A stretch of 64,000 nt of DNA from Prevotella sp. E9-3 (GTDB lineage Bacteria; Bacteroidota; Bacteroidia; Bacteroidales; Bacteroidaceae): contig NZ_CP091786.1 of NCBI RefSeq assembly GCF_022024015.1, positions 2,418,001 through 2,482,000 of the forward strand. Reading direction: 5' to 3'. Positions within the stretch are counted from its first letter, which is position 1; each line of letters opens with the position of its first letter. The notes beneath the pieces are model-generated. The model saw only the letters and a list, made by a program, of their open reading frames with translations, searched no databases and had not been told where the DNA came from. Made by a program: the position numbers and the translations under genes. This document shows, one piece after another, positions 43,285 to 51,602 of the stretch.

Positions 43285-43527
43285 TTAATTCTTGGCACCC
43301 AGTATTTCGCCGTTTGTCTGCTTTTCGTATTTCTTCTGGAGGCTGCGCAGTTGCTCGGCAGTCACTCCTCGCTGCATCAGTTGTTTGACAATATAATGAC
43401 GCGACACGCCGTTGGCGTGCTGCTCTATCACAAAATCCATGATTTGATCGTCGATCATGACCGACTGTGCCCACCCCATACTGAAAATCAACATAAGGCA
43501 TGTTATCATTGCGGCTGTTCGTTTCAT
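43285..43527 (-). CDS. Small secreted protein resembling the isolated N-terminal domain of a polysaccharide-export protein
   Basis: 80 residues. Signal peptide ending GWAQ, then DDQIMDFVIEQHANGVSRHY and IVKQLMQRGVTAEQLRSLQKKYEKQ, a helical pattern I recall at the N-terminus of SLBB-domain export proteins of this group. The export domains are missing: a stop follows at 43285. It could be a truncated gene or a stand-alone domain. It is preceded by an unusually long leader and followed closely by the 1072-residue protein gene. Confidence 0.6.
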   Translation of the reverse strand: MKRTAAMITCLMLIFSMGWAQSVMIDDQIMDFVIEQHANGVSRHYIVKQLMQRGVTAEQLRSLQKKYEKQTNGEILGAKN

Positions 43528-43879
43528 TTACAAGTCTGCGTTATTTACAATTTAAGTTATTATTGCTGTCCGATAAGACGAGAGCTTAACGACTGCTATT
43601 TTTTTGACTGTCCATTAATTTTTATTCACTGATTTACAACCACTTGCCGGCTCGTCCCCTGTTGTGTCGGCTCAGCGCAGTATTTTCATCGGGCACTGAT
43701 AAAAAAATATAATGATGTATAATATTGTACATCATGACTACAGGTCTCGGAAGCACGTTTCCTTTGCACTGTACCCCATTTTTGGCAGCAAAGTTAAGCA
43801 AGTTTCACAACATTTCCAAGTATTTCGCCATTTATATACCAAAATCACCACAAAATAATGATAAATGACACCTTATTAA
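43528..43879. other. Long leader and intergenic region
   Basis: About 260 bp lie between the minus-strand promoter at 43788-43796 and the ATG at 43527. An inverted repeat atgatgta / tacatcat occurs at 43712-43735. No coding frame is credible. The remainder up to greA (43880) shows nothing. Confidence 0.5.
43788..43796 (-). promoter_or_regulatory. -7 promoter-like element upstream of small secreted gene
   Basis: TAACTTTGC on the minus strand, about 260 bp before the ATG at 43527. Confidence 0.45.
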
Positions 43880-44350
43880 TTATATAAGTCGGGTGATATT
43901 GTCGATGCGCAGTTTCAGCATTCCTGCTGGAACTTGCACTTCCACAATATCACCCACTTTTTTGTTTAATAATGCTTGAGCGATTGGTGACTTGATAGAG
44001 ATTTTCCCTTCACGGAGATTGGCCTCGTGCGGACTGGCAATGGTATATGCCATGTGAGCCTGATTGTTCATATTGGTCATATCAACCTTACAAAGCAGAC
44101 CAACACTGTCAGAACTCAGTTTTGAAGTATCAATCACACGTGCATTCTCCAACACACGCTGCATAAAACGGATACGTCCCAACAAACGGCCTTGCTCGCG
44201 CTTGGCAGCATGATATTCAAAATTCTCACTTAAATCGCCTTTATCACGTGCTTCAGCAATAGCATCACGCACCTGAGGAAGTTCTACTTTTTCCAACTGT
44301 TGCAACTCGGCTACCAGCTTATCGTAGCCTTCTTGTGACATATATTCCAT
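43880..44350 (-). CDS. greA: Transcription elongation factor GreA
   Basis: 156 residues from the ATG at 44348-44350 (MEYMSQEGYDKLVAELQQLE). GreA stimulates RNA cleavage in backtracked RNA polymerase. N-terminal coiled coil with the conserved acidic tip (DAIAEARDKGDLSENFEYHAAKREQ) and C-terminal FKBP-like domain (ISIKSPIAQALLNKKVGDIVEVQVPAG). A longer upstream frame overlaps the promoter at 44373-44381 and is rejected. Confidence 0.95.
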   Translation of the reverse strand: MEYMSQEGYDKLVAELQQLEKVELPQVRDAIAEARDKGDLSENFEYHAAKREQGRLLGRIRFMQRVLENARVIDTSKLSSDSVGLLCKVDMTNMNNQAHMAYTIASPHEANLREGKISIKSPIAQALLNKKVGDIVEVQVPAGMLKLRIDNITRLI

Positions 44351-44372
44351 TTGCTTTTCTTGTTTTTGGGCT

Positions 44373-44381
44373 ACAAAGGTA
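44373..44381 (-). promoter_or_regulatory. -7 promoter element of greA
   Basis: TACCTTTGT on the minus strand, 22 bp before the greA ATG. Confidence 0.6.
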
Positions 44382-44466
44382 CAAAGAATCTGAGAAAAAA
44401 CAAGGAGACTTGCTTCATCTTTGTAAAGACGAAGCAAGCCTCAAAGTAATTATTCGAAAAATATCG

Positions 44467-44625
44467 TTAGGCTTCGACAAATTCTTCTTTACCAACACCA
44501 CATAGAGGGCATACCCAATCATCGGGAAGGTCTTCGAAAGCCGTTCCTGCGGGAATGCCGTTTTCAGGATCACCTACTGTAGGATCATACTCATAGCCAC
44601 AAGTGCCACATACATACTTTTTCAT
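44467..44625 (-). CDS. Rubredoxin
   Basis: 52 residues, starting [15 protein letters not shown]. Rubredoxin is a one-iron electron carrier in the cytoplasm. The four ligands are visible: C6 and C9 (CGTC) and C39 and C42 (CPLC), with the usual spacer [19 protein letters not shown]. It has its own promoter (44720-44728). In anaerobes it often feeds reductases that detoxify oxygen or peroxide. Confidence 0.95.
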   Translation of the reverse strand: MKKYVCGTCGYEYDPTVGDPENGIPAGTAFEDLPDDWVCPLCGVGKEEFVEA

Positions 44626-44719
44626 TTTCTTTTTTGTTTTAGGGGTTAATAATTTGTTTTCTCACCAAATTGAGTTCACTTCAAAATGGCAAACTTTAGT
44701 TAATTCGCAACTTCTGTCG

Positions 44720-44728
44720 CAAAGATAA
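44720..44728 (-). promoter_or_regulatory. -7 promoter element of rubredoxin gene
   Basis: TATCTTTGC on the minus strand, 94 bp before the ATG at 44625. Confidence 0.6.
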
Positions 44729-44790
44729 GAAAAAAAACTAAACTTATATCGTTTTCACCAAGAAAATTGATTAAATCAACAAAAAAGCAC

Positions 44791-44799
44791 TACCTTTGC
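44791..44799 (+). promoter_or_regulatory. -7 promoter element of nitroreductase gene
   Basis: TACCTTTGC on the plus strand, 28 bp before the ATG at 44828; gaaaggga-type ribosome site precedes the start. Confidence 0.65.
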
Positions 44800-44827
44800 A
44801 ACCAAAACAAGAAAGGGAGAAACAAAA

Positions 44828-45328
44828 ATGAAAAACTTTTTAGAACTTGTACAGAACCGTTACAGCAGCCGCAACTATCAGGCACGCAGCGTGGAGAAAG
44901 ATAAATTGGATTATATCATGGAATGTGTTCGCCTGGCTCCATCGGCTGTCAACAAGCAGCCCTGGCGTTTTCATATTGTGACCAGCGATGAGGAAAAGGT
45001 GAAGGTACAGCAGTGCTACAAGCGCGATTGGATCAACACTGCTCCAATGTATATCATCGCCTCTATTCTGCACGATGAGGAATGGGTGCGTCGCGACGGC
45101 AAGCATCACGGTGATATAGACATTGCCATTGCCGTTGAGCACCTTTGTCTGGCAGCAACCGAACAGGAACTGGCCACCTGCTGGGTGTGCAATTTCGATG
45201 CAGCCCTTTTGAAGGAGCAGTTTAATCTGCCCGAAAACGAGGAGCCTGCAGTGATTATTCCATTGGGATATGCTGCCGACGAACTGAGAGAAAAGAACCG
45301 CAAGTCCATAGAGGAGATAACGGACTAA
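44828..45328 (+). CDS. Nitroreductase-family flavoprotein
   Basis: 166 residues. The RYSSRNYQARSVEKDKLDYIMECVRLAPSAVNKQPWRFHIV start is the FMN-binding signature (R-x-S-x-R, APSAxNxQPW). AIAVEHLCLAATEQELATCWV and IIPLGYAADE complete the fold. These enzymes reduce nitro compounds or quinones with NAD(P)H; the natural substrate is unknown. The following DHH gene starts 10 bp after the stop, so an operon is likely. Confidence 0.92.
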   Translation: MKNFLELVQNRYSSRNYQARSVEKDKLDYIMECVRLAPSAVNKQPWRFHIVTSDEEKVKVQQCYKRDWINTAPMYIIASILHDEEWVRRDGKHHGDIDIAIAVEHLCLAATEQELATCWVCNFDAALLKEQFNLPENEEPAVIIPLGYAADELREKNRKSIEEITD

Positions 45329-45338
45329 TCCTATCTAC

Positions 45339-46376
45339 ATGCTGAAAGAAATTATTTCACAAGTGGAGTGCGAGCAGTTGCAAGCACTGATAAGCCAAAG
45401 CGAAACCATTCTTTGTGTGTGCCACCAGAATCCCGATGGGGATGCCTTGGGTGCGTCATTGGGTTGGGCAGAAGTGTTAAGAACCTTTTTTGGAAAAGCC
45501 ACTCAGGTCATCGTTCCCGACCAGTATCCCGACTACCTGCATTGGATGCCCAATACCGATAAGATTATTCGTTACGACAAGCATAAAGAAGGATGCGACT
45601 GGACATTCCAGCATGCCGACCTTATATTCTGTCTTGATTTCAATACATCCAGTCGTGTAGGCGACATGCAGGCTGCACTTGATGCCTCGCCTGCACCAAG
45701 AGTGCTCATTGACCATCATCTGGAGCCTGACATTCCCAGTGTTATCACCATCTCGCACCCTGAAGCCTGCTCAACCTGTGAGCTGGTGTTCCGCCTCACT
45801 TGGCAAATGGGCGCATTCGAACAGATGACTAAGCACTTTGCTATTCCCGTCTATTGCGGCATGATGACCGACACAGGCGCATTCACCTACAACTCTGACA
45901 ATTGCGATGTTTATTTTATCATCAGCCAGTTGCTCACCAAACACATCAACAAAGACAAAATCTACCGCAATGTTTATCACAATTTCTCGGAAGACCGTCT
46001 ACGCCTGATGGGCTATGTGATGTATCAGCGTCTGGTGGTTGACAGTCAGCGTCATGCCTCCTACTTCACTTTGACACGCCAGGATTTGAAGCGTTTCAAC
46101 TTCATAAAAGGAGATGCCGAAGGACTCGTGAACATGCCGCTGCAGATAAAAGGACACAAGCTGAGTATCTCGCTGCGTGAAGATACTGAGAAAGAGAACA
46201 CTATTTGGGTGAGTCTTCGCTCGGTAGATCAGTTCCCTTGCAATGAGGTAGCAGCACGTTTCTTCAATGGAGGTGGACACTTGAATGCCTCTGGCGGCCG
46301 ACTTTACTGCAGCATGGAAGAGGCTGTAAAAATAGCCCAGCAAGCCATTCTTGCATTCGAGAACCAGTTGAAATAG
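45339..46376 (+). CDS. DHH-family phosphoesterase (NrnA-like nanoRNase/pAp phosphatase)
   Basis: 345 residues. DHH motifs: CHQNPDGDALGASLG (N-terminal NPDGD), FCLDFNTSSRVGDM, LIDHHLEPD (the DHH triad) and GMMTDTGAF; DHHA1 domain at the C-terminus with the FFNGGGHLNASGG glycine motif. NrnA degrades short oligoribonucleotides and 3'-phosphoadenosine 5'-phosphate. Co-transcribed with the nitroreductase gene. The DUF4827 gene follows after a dispersed repeat and a new promoter. Confidence 0.92.
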   Translation: MLKEIISQVECEQLQALISQSETILCVCHQNPDGDALGASLGWAEVLRTFFGKATQVIVPDQYPDYLHWMPNTDKIIRYDKHKEGCDWTFQHADLIFCLDFNTSSRVGDMQAALDASPAPRVLIDHHLEPDIPSVITISHPEACSTCELVFRLTWQMGAFEQMTKHFAIPVYCGMMTDTGAFTYNSDNCDVYFIISQLLTKHINKDKIYRNVYHNFSEDRLRLMGYVMYQRLVVDSQRHASYFTLTRQDLKRFNFIKGDAEGLVNMPLQIKGHKLSISLREDTEKENTIWVSLRSVDQFPCNEVAARFFNGGGHLNASGGRLYCSMEEAVKIAQQAILAFENQLK

Positions 46377-46392
46377 AGACGAATGGAAGAGT

Positions 46393-46448
46393 CTTAATTT
46401 TTGTCAAGCAGAAGAAAATTCTTCACTCTTCACTTTTCACTCTTCACT
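46393..46448 (+). repeat. Dispersed repeat, copy 2, directly before a promoter
   Basis: Similar to 38357-38412. A longer reading frame through it would put KFFTLHFSLFT-type residues before the real DUF4827 start. Confidence 0.75.
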
Positions 46449-46456
46449 AAAAGCAT

Positions 46457-46465
46457 TACCTTTGC
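46457..46465 (+). promoter_or_regulatory. -7 promoter element of DUF4827-glmM operon
   Basis: TACCTTTGC on the plus strand, 28 bp before the ATG at 46494. It rules out upstream in-frame starts. Confidence 0.65.
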
Positions 46466-46493
46466 ACGGAAATACGTATTTTTTATTCGATAT

Positions 46494-47114
46494 ATGAAGA
46501 AATTATCCCATTTGCTCATAATCTTTGCCGGCTTTAGTTTTCTTACTGCCTGCAACGACTATGAGACCTACGCTGACCAAAAAGCCAAAGAGCGCGATGG
46601 CATCAGCGATTTCATCAGCTACAGAAATATCAAGGTTATCGAAGAAGCACAGTTTCATGCTCAGGGCGACAGCACTGGTGCAGACGAATATGTATATATG
46701 AACAATAGTGGTGTGTATATGCAAATCGTCAACAAAGGCAGTGGATCGGCTGTGAAAGACAAAGAGAATGTCAATCTCTATGTTCGTTTCATGGAACGCA
46801 GTATTTTCGACACCACAACTGTTTATACGAATTTCTACGATGCCTATGATCCTGACGTGATGAACGTTTCAAGAACGGGAAACAACTTTACGGCATCGTT
46901 TACCTCTGGTCTGATGCTGAACCGCTACAGTGCTTCGGTACCTTCGGCATGGCTTGTTCCATTAAGCTATATTAAAGTGGGAGCTCCTACTGCCACCGAG
47001 AACGTGTCACAGGTTCGCCTCATCGTTCCTCACACTCAGGGACATACCGTAGCTTCAAGCAATGTATATCCATATTTTTACGAAATAACATTTCAAAGAC
47101 AACCTGGTCTATGA
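46494..47114 (+). CDS. DUF4827 lipoprotein
   Basis: 206 residues from the ATG at 46494. Lipobox LTAC (Cys20), then ETYADQKAKERDGISDFISYRNIKVIEE, which fits DUF4827. The fold looks related to FKBP-type peptidyl-prolyl isomerases (the C-terminal PSAWLVPLSYIKVG and QVRLIVPHTQGH segments), though activity is unproven. The stop overlaps the glmM start by 4 bp (ATGA), so translation is coupled. Confidence 0.82.
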   Translation: MKKLSHLLIIFAGFSFLTACNDYETYADQKAKERDGISDFISYRNIKVIEEAQFHAQGDSTGADEYVYMNNSGVYMQIVNKGSGSAVKDKENVNLYVRFMERSIFDTTTVYTNFYDAYDPDVMNVSRTGNNFTASFTSGLMLNRYSASVPSAWLVPLSYIKVGAPTATENVSQVRLIVPHTQGHTVASSNVYPYFYEITFQRQPGL

Positions 47115-48484
47115 CATTAATCAAATCAATTTCTGGTATCCGCGGTACTATAGGCGGACCTACGGGCGATACGCTCAATCCTCTCGACATTGTTAAGTTT
47201 ACAACCGCATATGCTACCTTCATTGGCGGCAAGAAAATTGTGGTAGGCCGTGACGGCCGTATTTCCGGCCCGATGGTACGCGACGTAGTTTGCGGTACCC
47301 TCGTTGGTATGGGCTACGAAGTGATTGACATTGGTCTGGCTACCACACCAACCACCGAGTTGGCTGTACGCTGGCATGAGGCCGATGGCGGTATCATCAT
47401 CACTGCCTCACACAATCCCACACAATGGAACGCCCTGAAACTGTTGAACCGTGAGGGCGAGTTCCTGACTGCTGCCGATGGTGCTGAGGTATTGCGTCTG
47501 GCAGAGGCTGAAGCCTTCAACTATGCCCCTGTAGAGAAGTTGGGTCGCGTGATTAAGGATGACACTATGAACCAGCGCCACATCCAGTCGGTGCTCGACC
47601 TGCGACTGGTGGATACTGAAGCTATCAAAGCACGCAAATTCCGCGTATGTGCCGACACCATCAACTCAGTAGGCGGTGTTATTCTGCCCGACCTGTTCAA
47701 GGCTTTGGGTGTTGACTTCGAGATTCTGAACGGTGAGTGCACAGGTCAGTTTGCACATAATCCTGAGCCCTTGGAGAAAAACCTGCAGGGCATTATGGAC
47801 AAGATGCGCCAAGGAGGTTTCGACCTGGGTATCGTTGTCGATCCGGATGTGGACCGCCTGGCATTCATCTGCGAAGACGGCAAGATGTTCGGCGAAGAAT
47901 ACACCCTGGTAAGTGTGGCCGACTATGTATTGGCTCATGACAAGGGCAATACCGTCAGCAACCTCTCTTCTACCCGTGCGCTGCGCGATGTCACCGAGAA
48001 GCATGGCGGCAAATACACAGCAGCAGCCGTTGGTGAGGTGAACGTTACTACCAAGATGAAGGAAGTAGGTGCCGTGATTGGTGGTGAAGGCAATGGTGGT
48101 GTGATCTATCCCGAGAGCCACTACGGTCGCGATGCCCTTGTTGGTATTGGCTTGTTCCTGAGCAGTCTGGCCCAGAAAGGAATGAAGGCAAGCGAACTGC
48201 GCAAAACCTTCCCCGACTATCAGATAGCCAAGAATCGTATCGACCTCACTCCTGAAACAGATGTTGATGCCATTCTGGTAAAGGTAAAAGAAATGTTTGC
48301 CAAGGATCCCGAGGCTACTGTCAACGACATTGACGGTGTGAAGATTGATTTCCCCAACAAGTGGGTTCACCTGCGCAAATCGAACACCGAACCCATCATT
48401 CGCGTGTATAGCGAGGCACAAACCATGGCCGAAGCCGATGAGATAGGCAAGAAACTCATGCAGGTGGTTTACGACATGCAGTAA
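47111..48484 (+). CDS. glmM: Phosphoglucosamine mutase
   Basis: 457 residues. GlmM converts glucosamine-6-phosphate to glucosamine-1-phosphate for peptidoglycan. Start SISGIRGTIGG, active-site TASHNPTQWN (Ser100), metal loop DPDVDRLAF, sugar loop GGEGNGGV, and phosphate loop RKSNTEPIIRVYSEA. The STNTEP-type C-terminal motif and GGEGN loop favour GlmM over phosphomannomutase. Follows the DUF4827 gene with 4-bp overlap. Confidence 0.9.
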   Translation: MTLIKSISGIRGTIGGPTGDTLNPLDIVKFTTAYATFIGGKKIVVGRDGRISGPMVRDVVCGTLVGMGYEVIDIGLATTPTTELAVRWHEADGGIIITASHNPTQWNALKLLNREGEFLTAADGAEVLRLAEAEAFNYAPVEKLGRVIKDDTMNQRHIQSVLDLRLVDTEAIKARKFRVCADTINSVGGVILPDLFKALGVDFEILNGECTGQFAHNPEPLEKNLQGIMDKMRQGGFDLGIVVDPDVDRLAFICEDGKMFGEEYTLVSVADYVLAHDKGNTVSNLSSTRALRDVTEKHGGKYTAAAVGEVNVTTKMKEVGAVIGGEGNGGVIYPESHYGRDALVGIGLFLSSLAQKGMKASELRKTFPDYQIAKNRIDLTPETDVDAILVKVKEMFAKDPEATVNDIDGVKIDFPNKWVHLRKSNTEPIIRVYSEAQTMAEADEIGKKLMQVVYDMQ

Positions 48485-48500
48485 AGATTCTACATCATGT

Positions 48501-49943
48501 TTACTTCTTCAGCGCCAAGAGTCCGAAGAACGTAAGCATTCCATTCAACAGCAGCAGTTCATATCCGAAGTGATAATCGAACTGCTGCTTTGCTATTTGG
48601 TCAATAGTATAGCAAAGCAGAGGCGATGCCACACAGACATAAGGCACCCACCGGTCGCTCAACTCATGCCGAGTGAATAGTCCGAAAGCGAACAATCCCA
48701 ACAGAGGACCGTAGGTATAGCTCACCACTGTATAGATGGCATCAATCAGACTTTTAGAGTTTACAGCATCAAACAACAGGATAAAGGCTGCAAACCATAC
48801 ACACATCACCATGTGGACTCTACGACGCAACCGCTCGTCATTCTCTTTCTGGCGAATATCTACACAGTAGCAGGTGGTCAGTGAAGTGAGTGCCGAATCG
48901 GCACTAGAGCAAGAGGCCGCAAGTATGCCGACTAGGAATAGAGTGAAGAGTGATGAGTGAAGAGTGAAGAATTTGCTACCGCCCATCATCATCTCTCCAT
49001 GATTGGCAATGAACATCGTCAGCAAATCGTCCCCTTTCGTGGGTAAAGCCACGCCCTGCGCCTCAAAATACTGTGCAAGCAAAACGCCCAGGGCCAGAAA
49101 GAGGAAGTTGGCAGGCAGAAAGGCCAGTCCATAGGTACACATATCCTTTTGGGCATCTTTCAAAGTCTTGCAGGTCAGGTTCTTCTGCATCATATCCTGA
49201 TCCAAGCCTGTCATCACAACTACAATGAACAGTCCACTGAGCAATTGCTTCCAGAACAGTGTTGGTGACGCCCAGTCGTCAAAAAAGAACACCCTACTGC
49301 GTTCATCGGCCACAATAGAGTGAAGAGCGTCTGTCAAACTGAATTCCATCTGTCCCATCACTTTATATATAATAAGGAGAAGAGCAGTAAACAGACAAAG
49401 CGTCTGAAAGGTATCTGTAAACACCAATGTACGAATACCTCCCCTTCGAGTATAAAGCCATATCAAGAAAACCATCGTAATGGTAATCAGTACAAACAGA
49501 ACTTTTGAACCTCCCAGAAACGTTCCCAATATCATGCACACCACATAGAACTTCAGCGAGGCTCCGCACATTTTCGACAACAGGAAGAACCACGCCCCAG
49601 TCTTATAGCTACGCTGTCCAAGTCGTTGACCAAGATAGCTATAAATAGAGGTAAGGTTCAGTTTGTAATAAACAGGCAACAACACGAAGGCAACCACTAA
49701 ATAGCCCAACACGAAACCCATGCATAGCTGCAGATAAGCCATTCCACTACTGAGCACCATGCCAGGCACGCTCACAAAGGTCACGCCCGAGATACTTGCG
49801 CCTACCATACCGAAAGCCACTAACCACCACGGTGAACGTCTCTCACCACGAAAGAATGTTGAATTAGAAGCCCGATGCACCATCAGCCGGCTTATTCCGA
49901 AAAGCACTAAGAAATAGAGTGCTATAACAACAATAATGAGCAT
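48501..49943 (-). CDS. Sodium:solute symporter (SSS family)
   Basis: 480 residues, about 13 membrane helices. Typical segments: WWLVAFGMVGASISGVTFVSVPGM (Na+-site helix 1), GLDQDMMQKNLTCKTLKDAQK, and AASCSSADSALTSLTT. Substrate unknown. Between the latter helix and the preceding loop lies SKFFTLHSSLFTLF, encoded by a gagtgaagagtg repeat (48941-48974) that is also found before other genes, so part of the reading frame derives from a repeat. Confidence 0.9.
   Translation of the reverse strand: MLIIVVIALYFLVLFGISRLMVHRASNSTFFRGERRSPWWLVAFGMVGASISGVTFVSVPGMVLSSGMAYLQLCMGFVLGYLVVAFVLLPVYYKLNLTSIYSYLGQRLGQRSYKTGAWFFLLSKMCGASLKFYVVCMILGTFLGGSKVLFVLITITMVFLIWLYTRRGGIRTLVFTDTFQTLCLFTALLLIIYKVMGQMEFSLTDALHSIVADERSRVFFFDDWASPTLFWKQLLSGLFIVVVMTGLDQDMMQKNLTCKTLKDAQKDMCTYGLAFLPANFLFLALGVLLAQYFEAQGVALPTKGDDLLTMFIANHGEMMMGGSKFFTLHSSLFTLFLVGILAASCSSADSALTSLTTCYCVDIRQKENDERLRRRVHMVMCVWFAAFILLFDAVNSKSLIDAIYTVVSYTYGPLLGLFAFGLFTRHELSDRWVPYVCVASPLLCYTIDQIAKQQFDYHFGYELLLLNGMLTFFGLLALKK
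48941..48974. repeat. gagtgaagagtg repeat inside the symporter gene
   Basis: Tandem gagtgaagagtgatgagtga / gagtgaagaattt copies; on the coding strand these read aattcttcactcttcactc, the same family as 46430-46448. Confidence 0.75.
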
Positions 49944-49986
49944 ATACTGCTATTTTATTCCTATTCTTGATAATCGTAAAACGGCT

Positions 49987-49995
49987 GCAAAGGTA
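49987..49995 (-). promoter_or_regulatory. -7 promoter element of symporter gene
   Basis: TACCTTTGC on the minus strand, 43 bp before the ATG at 49943. Confidence 0.65.
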
Positions 49996-50151
49996 AACAA
50001 AAAAAATGCTGTACTCTACAAGAGTTGATAAAAAATCTTGTATATTTGCAAAAATGAAAATATATACATTAAAAACTGCAAGAAAAACCATTTTTACCCA
50101 AGAAACTACAAAAAAATTCAATCATTCTTCTTTCGTCTGCAAATAATACTG

Positions 50152-50160
50152 TAAATTTGC
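50152..50160 (+). promoter_or_regulatory. -7 promoter element of TrpB2 gene
   Basis: TAAATTTGC on the plus strand, 36 bp before the ATG at 50197. It lies directly before an upstream ATG at 50161, which is rejected. Confidence 0.65.
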
Positions 50161-50196
50161 ATGCATATTCACAAATCATATTATCCTTTTACAATT

Positions 50197-51558
50197 ATGA
50201 GCAAACAAAAGAAATTTATTCTACAAGAAAATGAGATTCCCACACAGTGGTACAACATACAGGCCGATATGCCCAACAAGCCTATGCCTCCTATCCATCC
50301 GAAGACCAAGCAGCCATTGGGCGTTGATGATTTGGCACACATTTTCCCACGCGAATGCTGCGTACAGGAACTGGATACCGAGCACCGCTGGATAGACATT
50401 CCGGAAGATGTGCTCGAAAAATATAAGTACTACCGCTCTACCCCTCTGGTTCGTGCCTATGCACTCGAAGAAGCATTGGGTACCCCTGCTCATATTTACT
50501 TTAAGAACGAATCGACCAACCCGTTGGGGTCGCACAAGATCAATTCTGCCCTGCCCCAGTGCTACTATGCCAAACAGGAAGGCACCACCAATGTGACTAC
50601 TGAAACAGGCGCTGGACAATGGGGAGCCGCTTTGAGCTATGCAGCAAAAATCTACGGACTGGACTGTGCTGTTTATCAGGTAAAAATTACTATGCAGCAG
50701 AAGCCCTACCGTTCAAGCATCATGCGTACTTTTGGTGCTGTGGTAGAAGGCTCTCCCTCTATGTCAACACGTGCAGGAAAAGACATTCTGACACGCGACC
50801 CATTGCACACGGGGTCACTGGGCACTGCTATCAGTGAGGCTGTTGAACTGGCCACCACTACCCCCAACTGCAAATACACCTTAGGTTCGGTGCTGAACCA
50901 CGTAGGTCTGCACCAGACCATCATCGGCCTGGAGGCAGAGAAGCAGATGCAGATGGCCGGTGAGTATCCCGATATCGTGATTGGCTGCTTTGGCGGCGGA
51001 TCAAACTTCGGCGGTATCTCTTTCCCCTTCATGCGCCATAACCTGAGCGGTGAGCGCCATACCGAGTTCATCGCTGCCGAACCCGACAGTTGTCCAAAGC
51101 TCACTCGCGGACAGTTCCGCTATGACTTTGGTGACGAGGCCGGCTATACGCCCCTACTGCCCATGTACACACTGGGCCACAATTTCAAGCCCAGCAACAT
51201 TCACGCCGGCGGACTGCGCTATCATGGTGCTGGTATGATTATCTCACAACTCATCAAGGACGGCTACATGCATGGCGTTGACATTCCCCAGCTTGAAACC
51301 TTCGAGGCCGGTATGCTCTTTGCCCGCACAGAGGGTATCATTCCTGCCCCTGAGAGCACACACGCCATTGCCGCCACCATTCGCGAGGCCAATAAATGCA
51401 AAGAGACTGGCGAAGCGAAGGTGATACTTTTCAACCTCTCCGGTCACGGACTGATTGACATGCCTTCATACGAGGCCTTCATCAAGGGCGATCTGCAAAA
51501 CTATTCACTCTCTGATGAAGAAATAGCCAGCAATGTCGCAGAGTTAGACAATCTTTAA
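50197..51558 (+). CDS. TrpB2-type tryptophan synthase beta chain-like enzyme
   Basis: 453 residues. PLP-dependent fold type II: lysine in NPLGSHKINSA (K114), ETGAGQWGAA catalytic Glu, GCFGGGSNFGG phosphate loop. The long N-terminal part (IPTQWYNIQADMPNKPMPPIHPKTKQP) and C-terminal LSGHGLIDM mark the TrpB2 group, which makes tryptophan from indole and serine, often as a stand-alone indole-rescue enzyme. No trpA or other trp genes are nearby, consistent with that role. Confidence 0.92.
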   Translation: MSKQKKFILQENEIPTQWYNIQADMPNKPMPPIHPKTKQPLGVDDLAHIFPRECCVQELDTEHRWIDIPEDVLEKYKYYRSTPLVRAYALEEALGTPAHIYFKNESTNPLGSHKINSALPQCYYAKQEGTTNVTTETGAGQWGAALSYAAKIYGLDCAVYQVKITMQQKPYRSSIMRTFGAVVEGSPSMSTRAGKDILTRDPLHTGSLGTAISEAVELATTTPNCKYTLGSVLNHVGLHQTIIGLEAEKQMQMAGEYPDIVIGCFGGGSNFGGISFPFMRHNLSGERHTEFIAAEPDSCPKLTRGQFRYDFGDEAGYTPLLPMYTLGHNFKPSNIHAGGLRYHGAGMIISQLIKDGYMHGVDIPQLETFEAGMLFARTEGIIPAPESTHAIAATIREANKCKETGEAKVILFNLSGHGLIDMPSYEAFIKGDLQNYSLSDEEIASNVAELDNL

Positions 51559-51566
51559 AAAAATAC

Positions 51567-51594
51567 AGGTGAGTATTTTCGTAAATACTCACCT
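51567..51594. terminator. Bidirectional terminator between TrpB2 and CDF genes
   Basis: Perfect 12-bp stem aggtgagtattt / aaatactcacct, loop tcgt, A-rich before and T-containing after. Confidence 0.85.
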
Positions 51595-51602
51595 ATTGAT
51601 AA

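Noticed and set aside
46401..46493. N-terminal extension of the DUF4827 protein
   Set aside because: The extension is encoded by a dispersed repeat and lies upstream of and across the -7 element; the lipoprotein signal starts at 46494.
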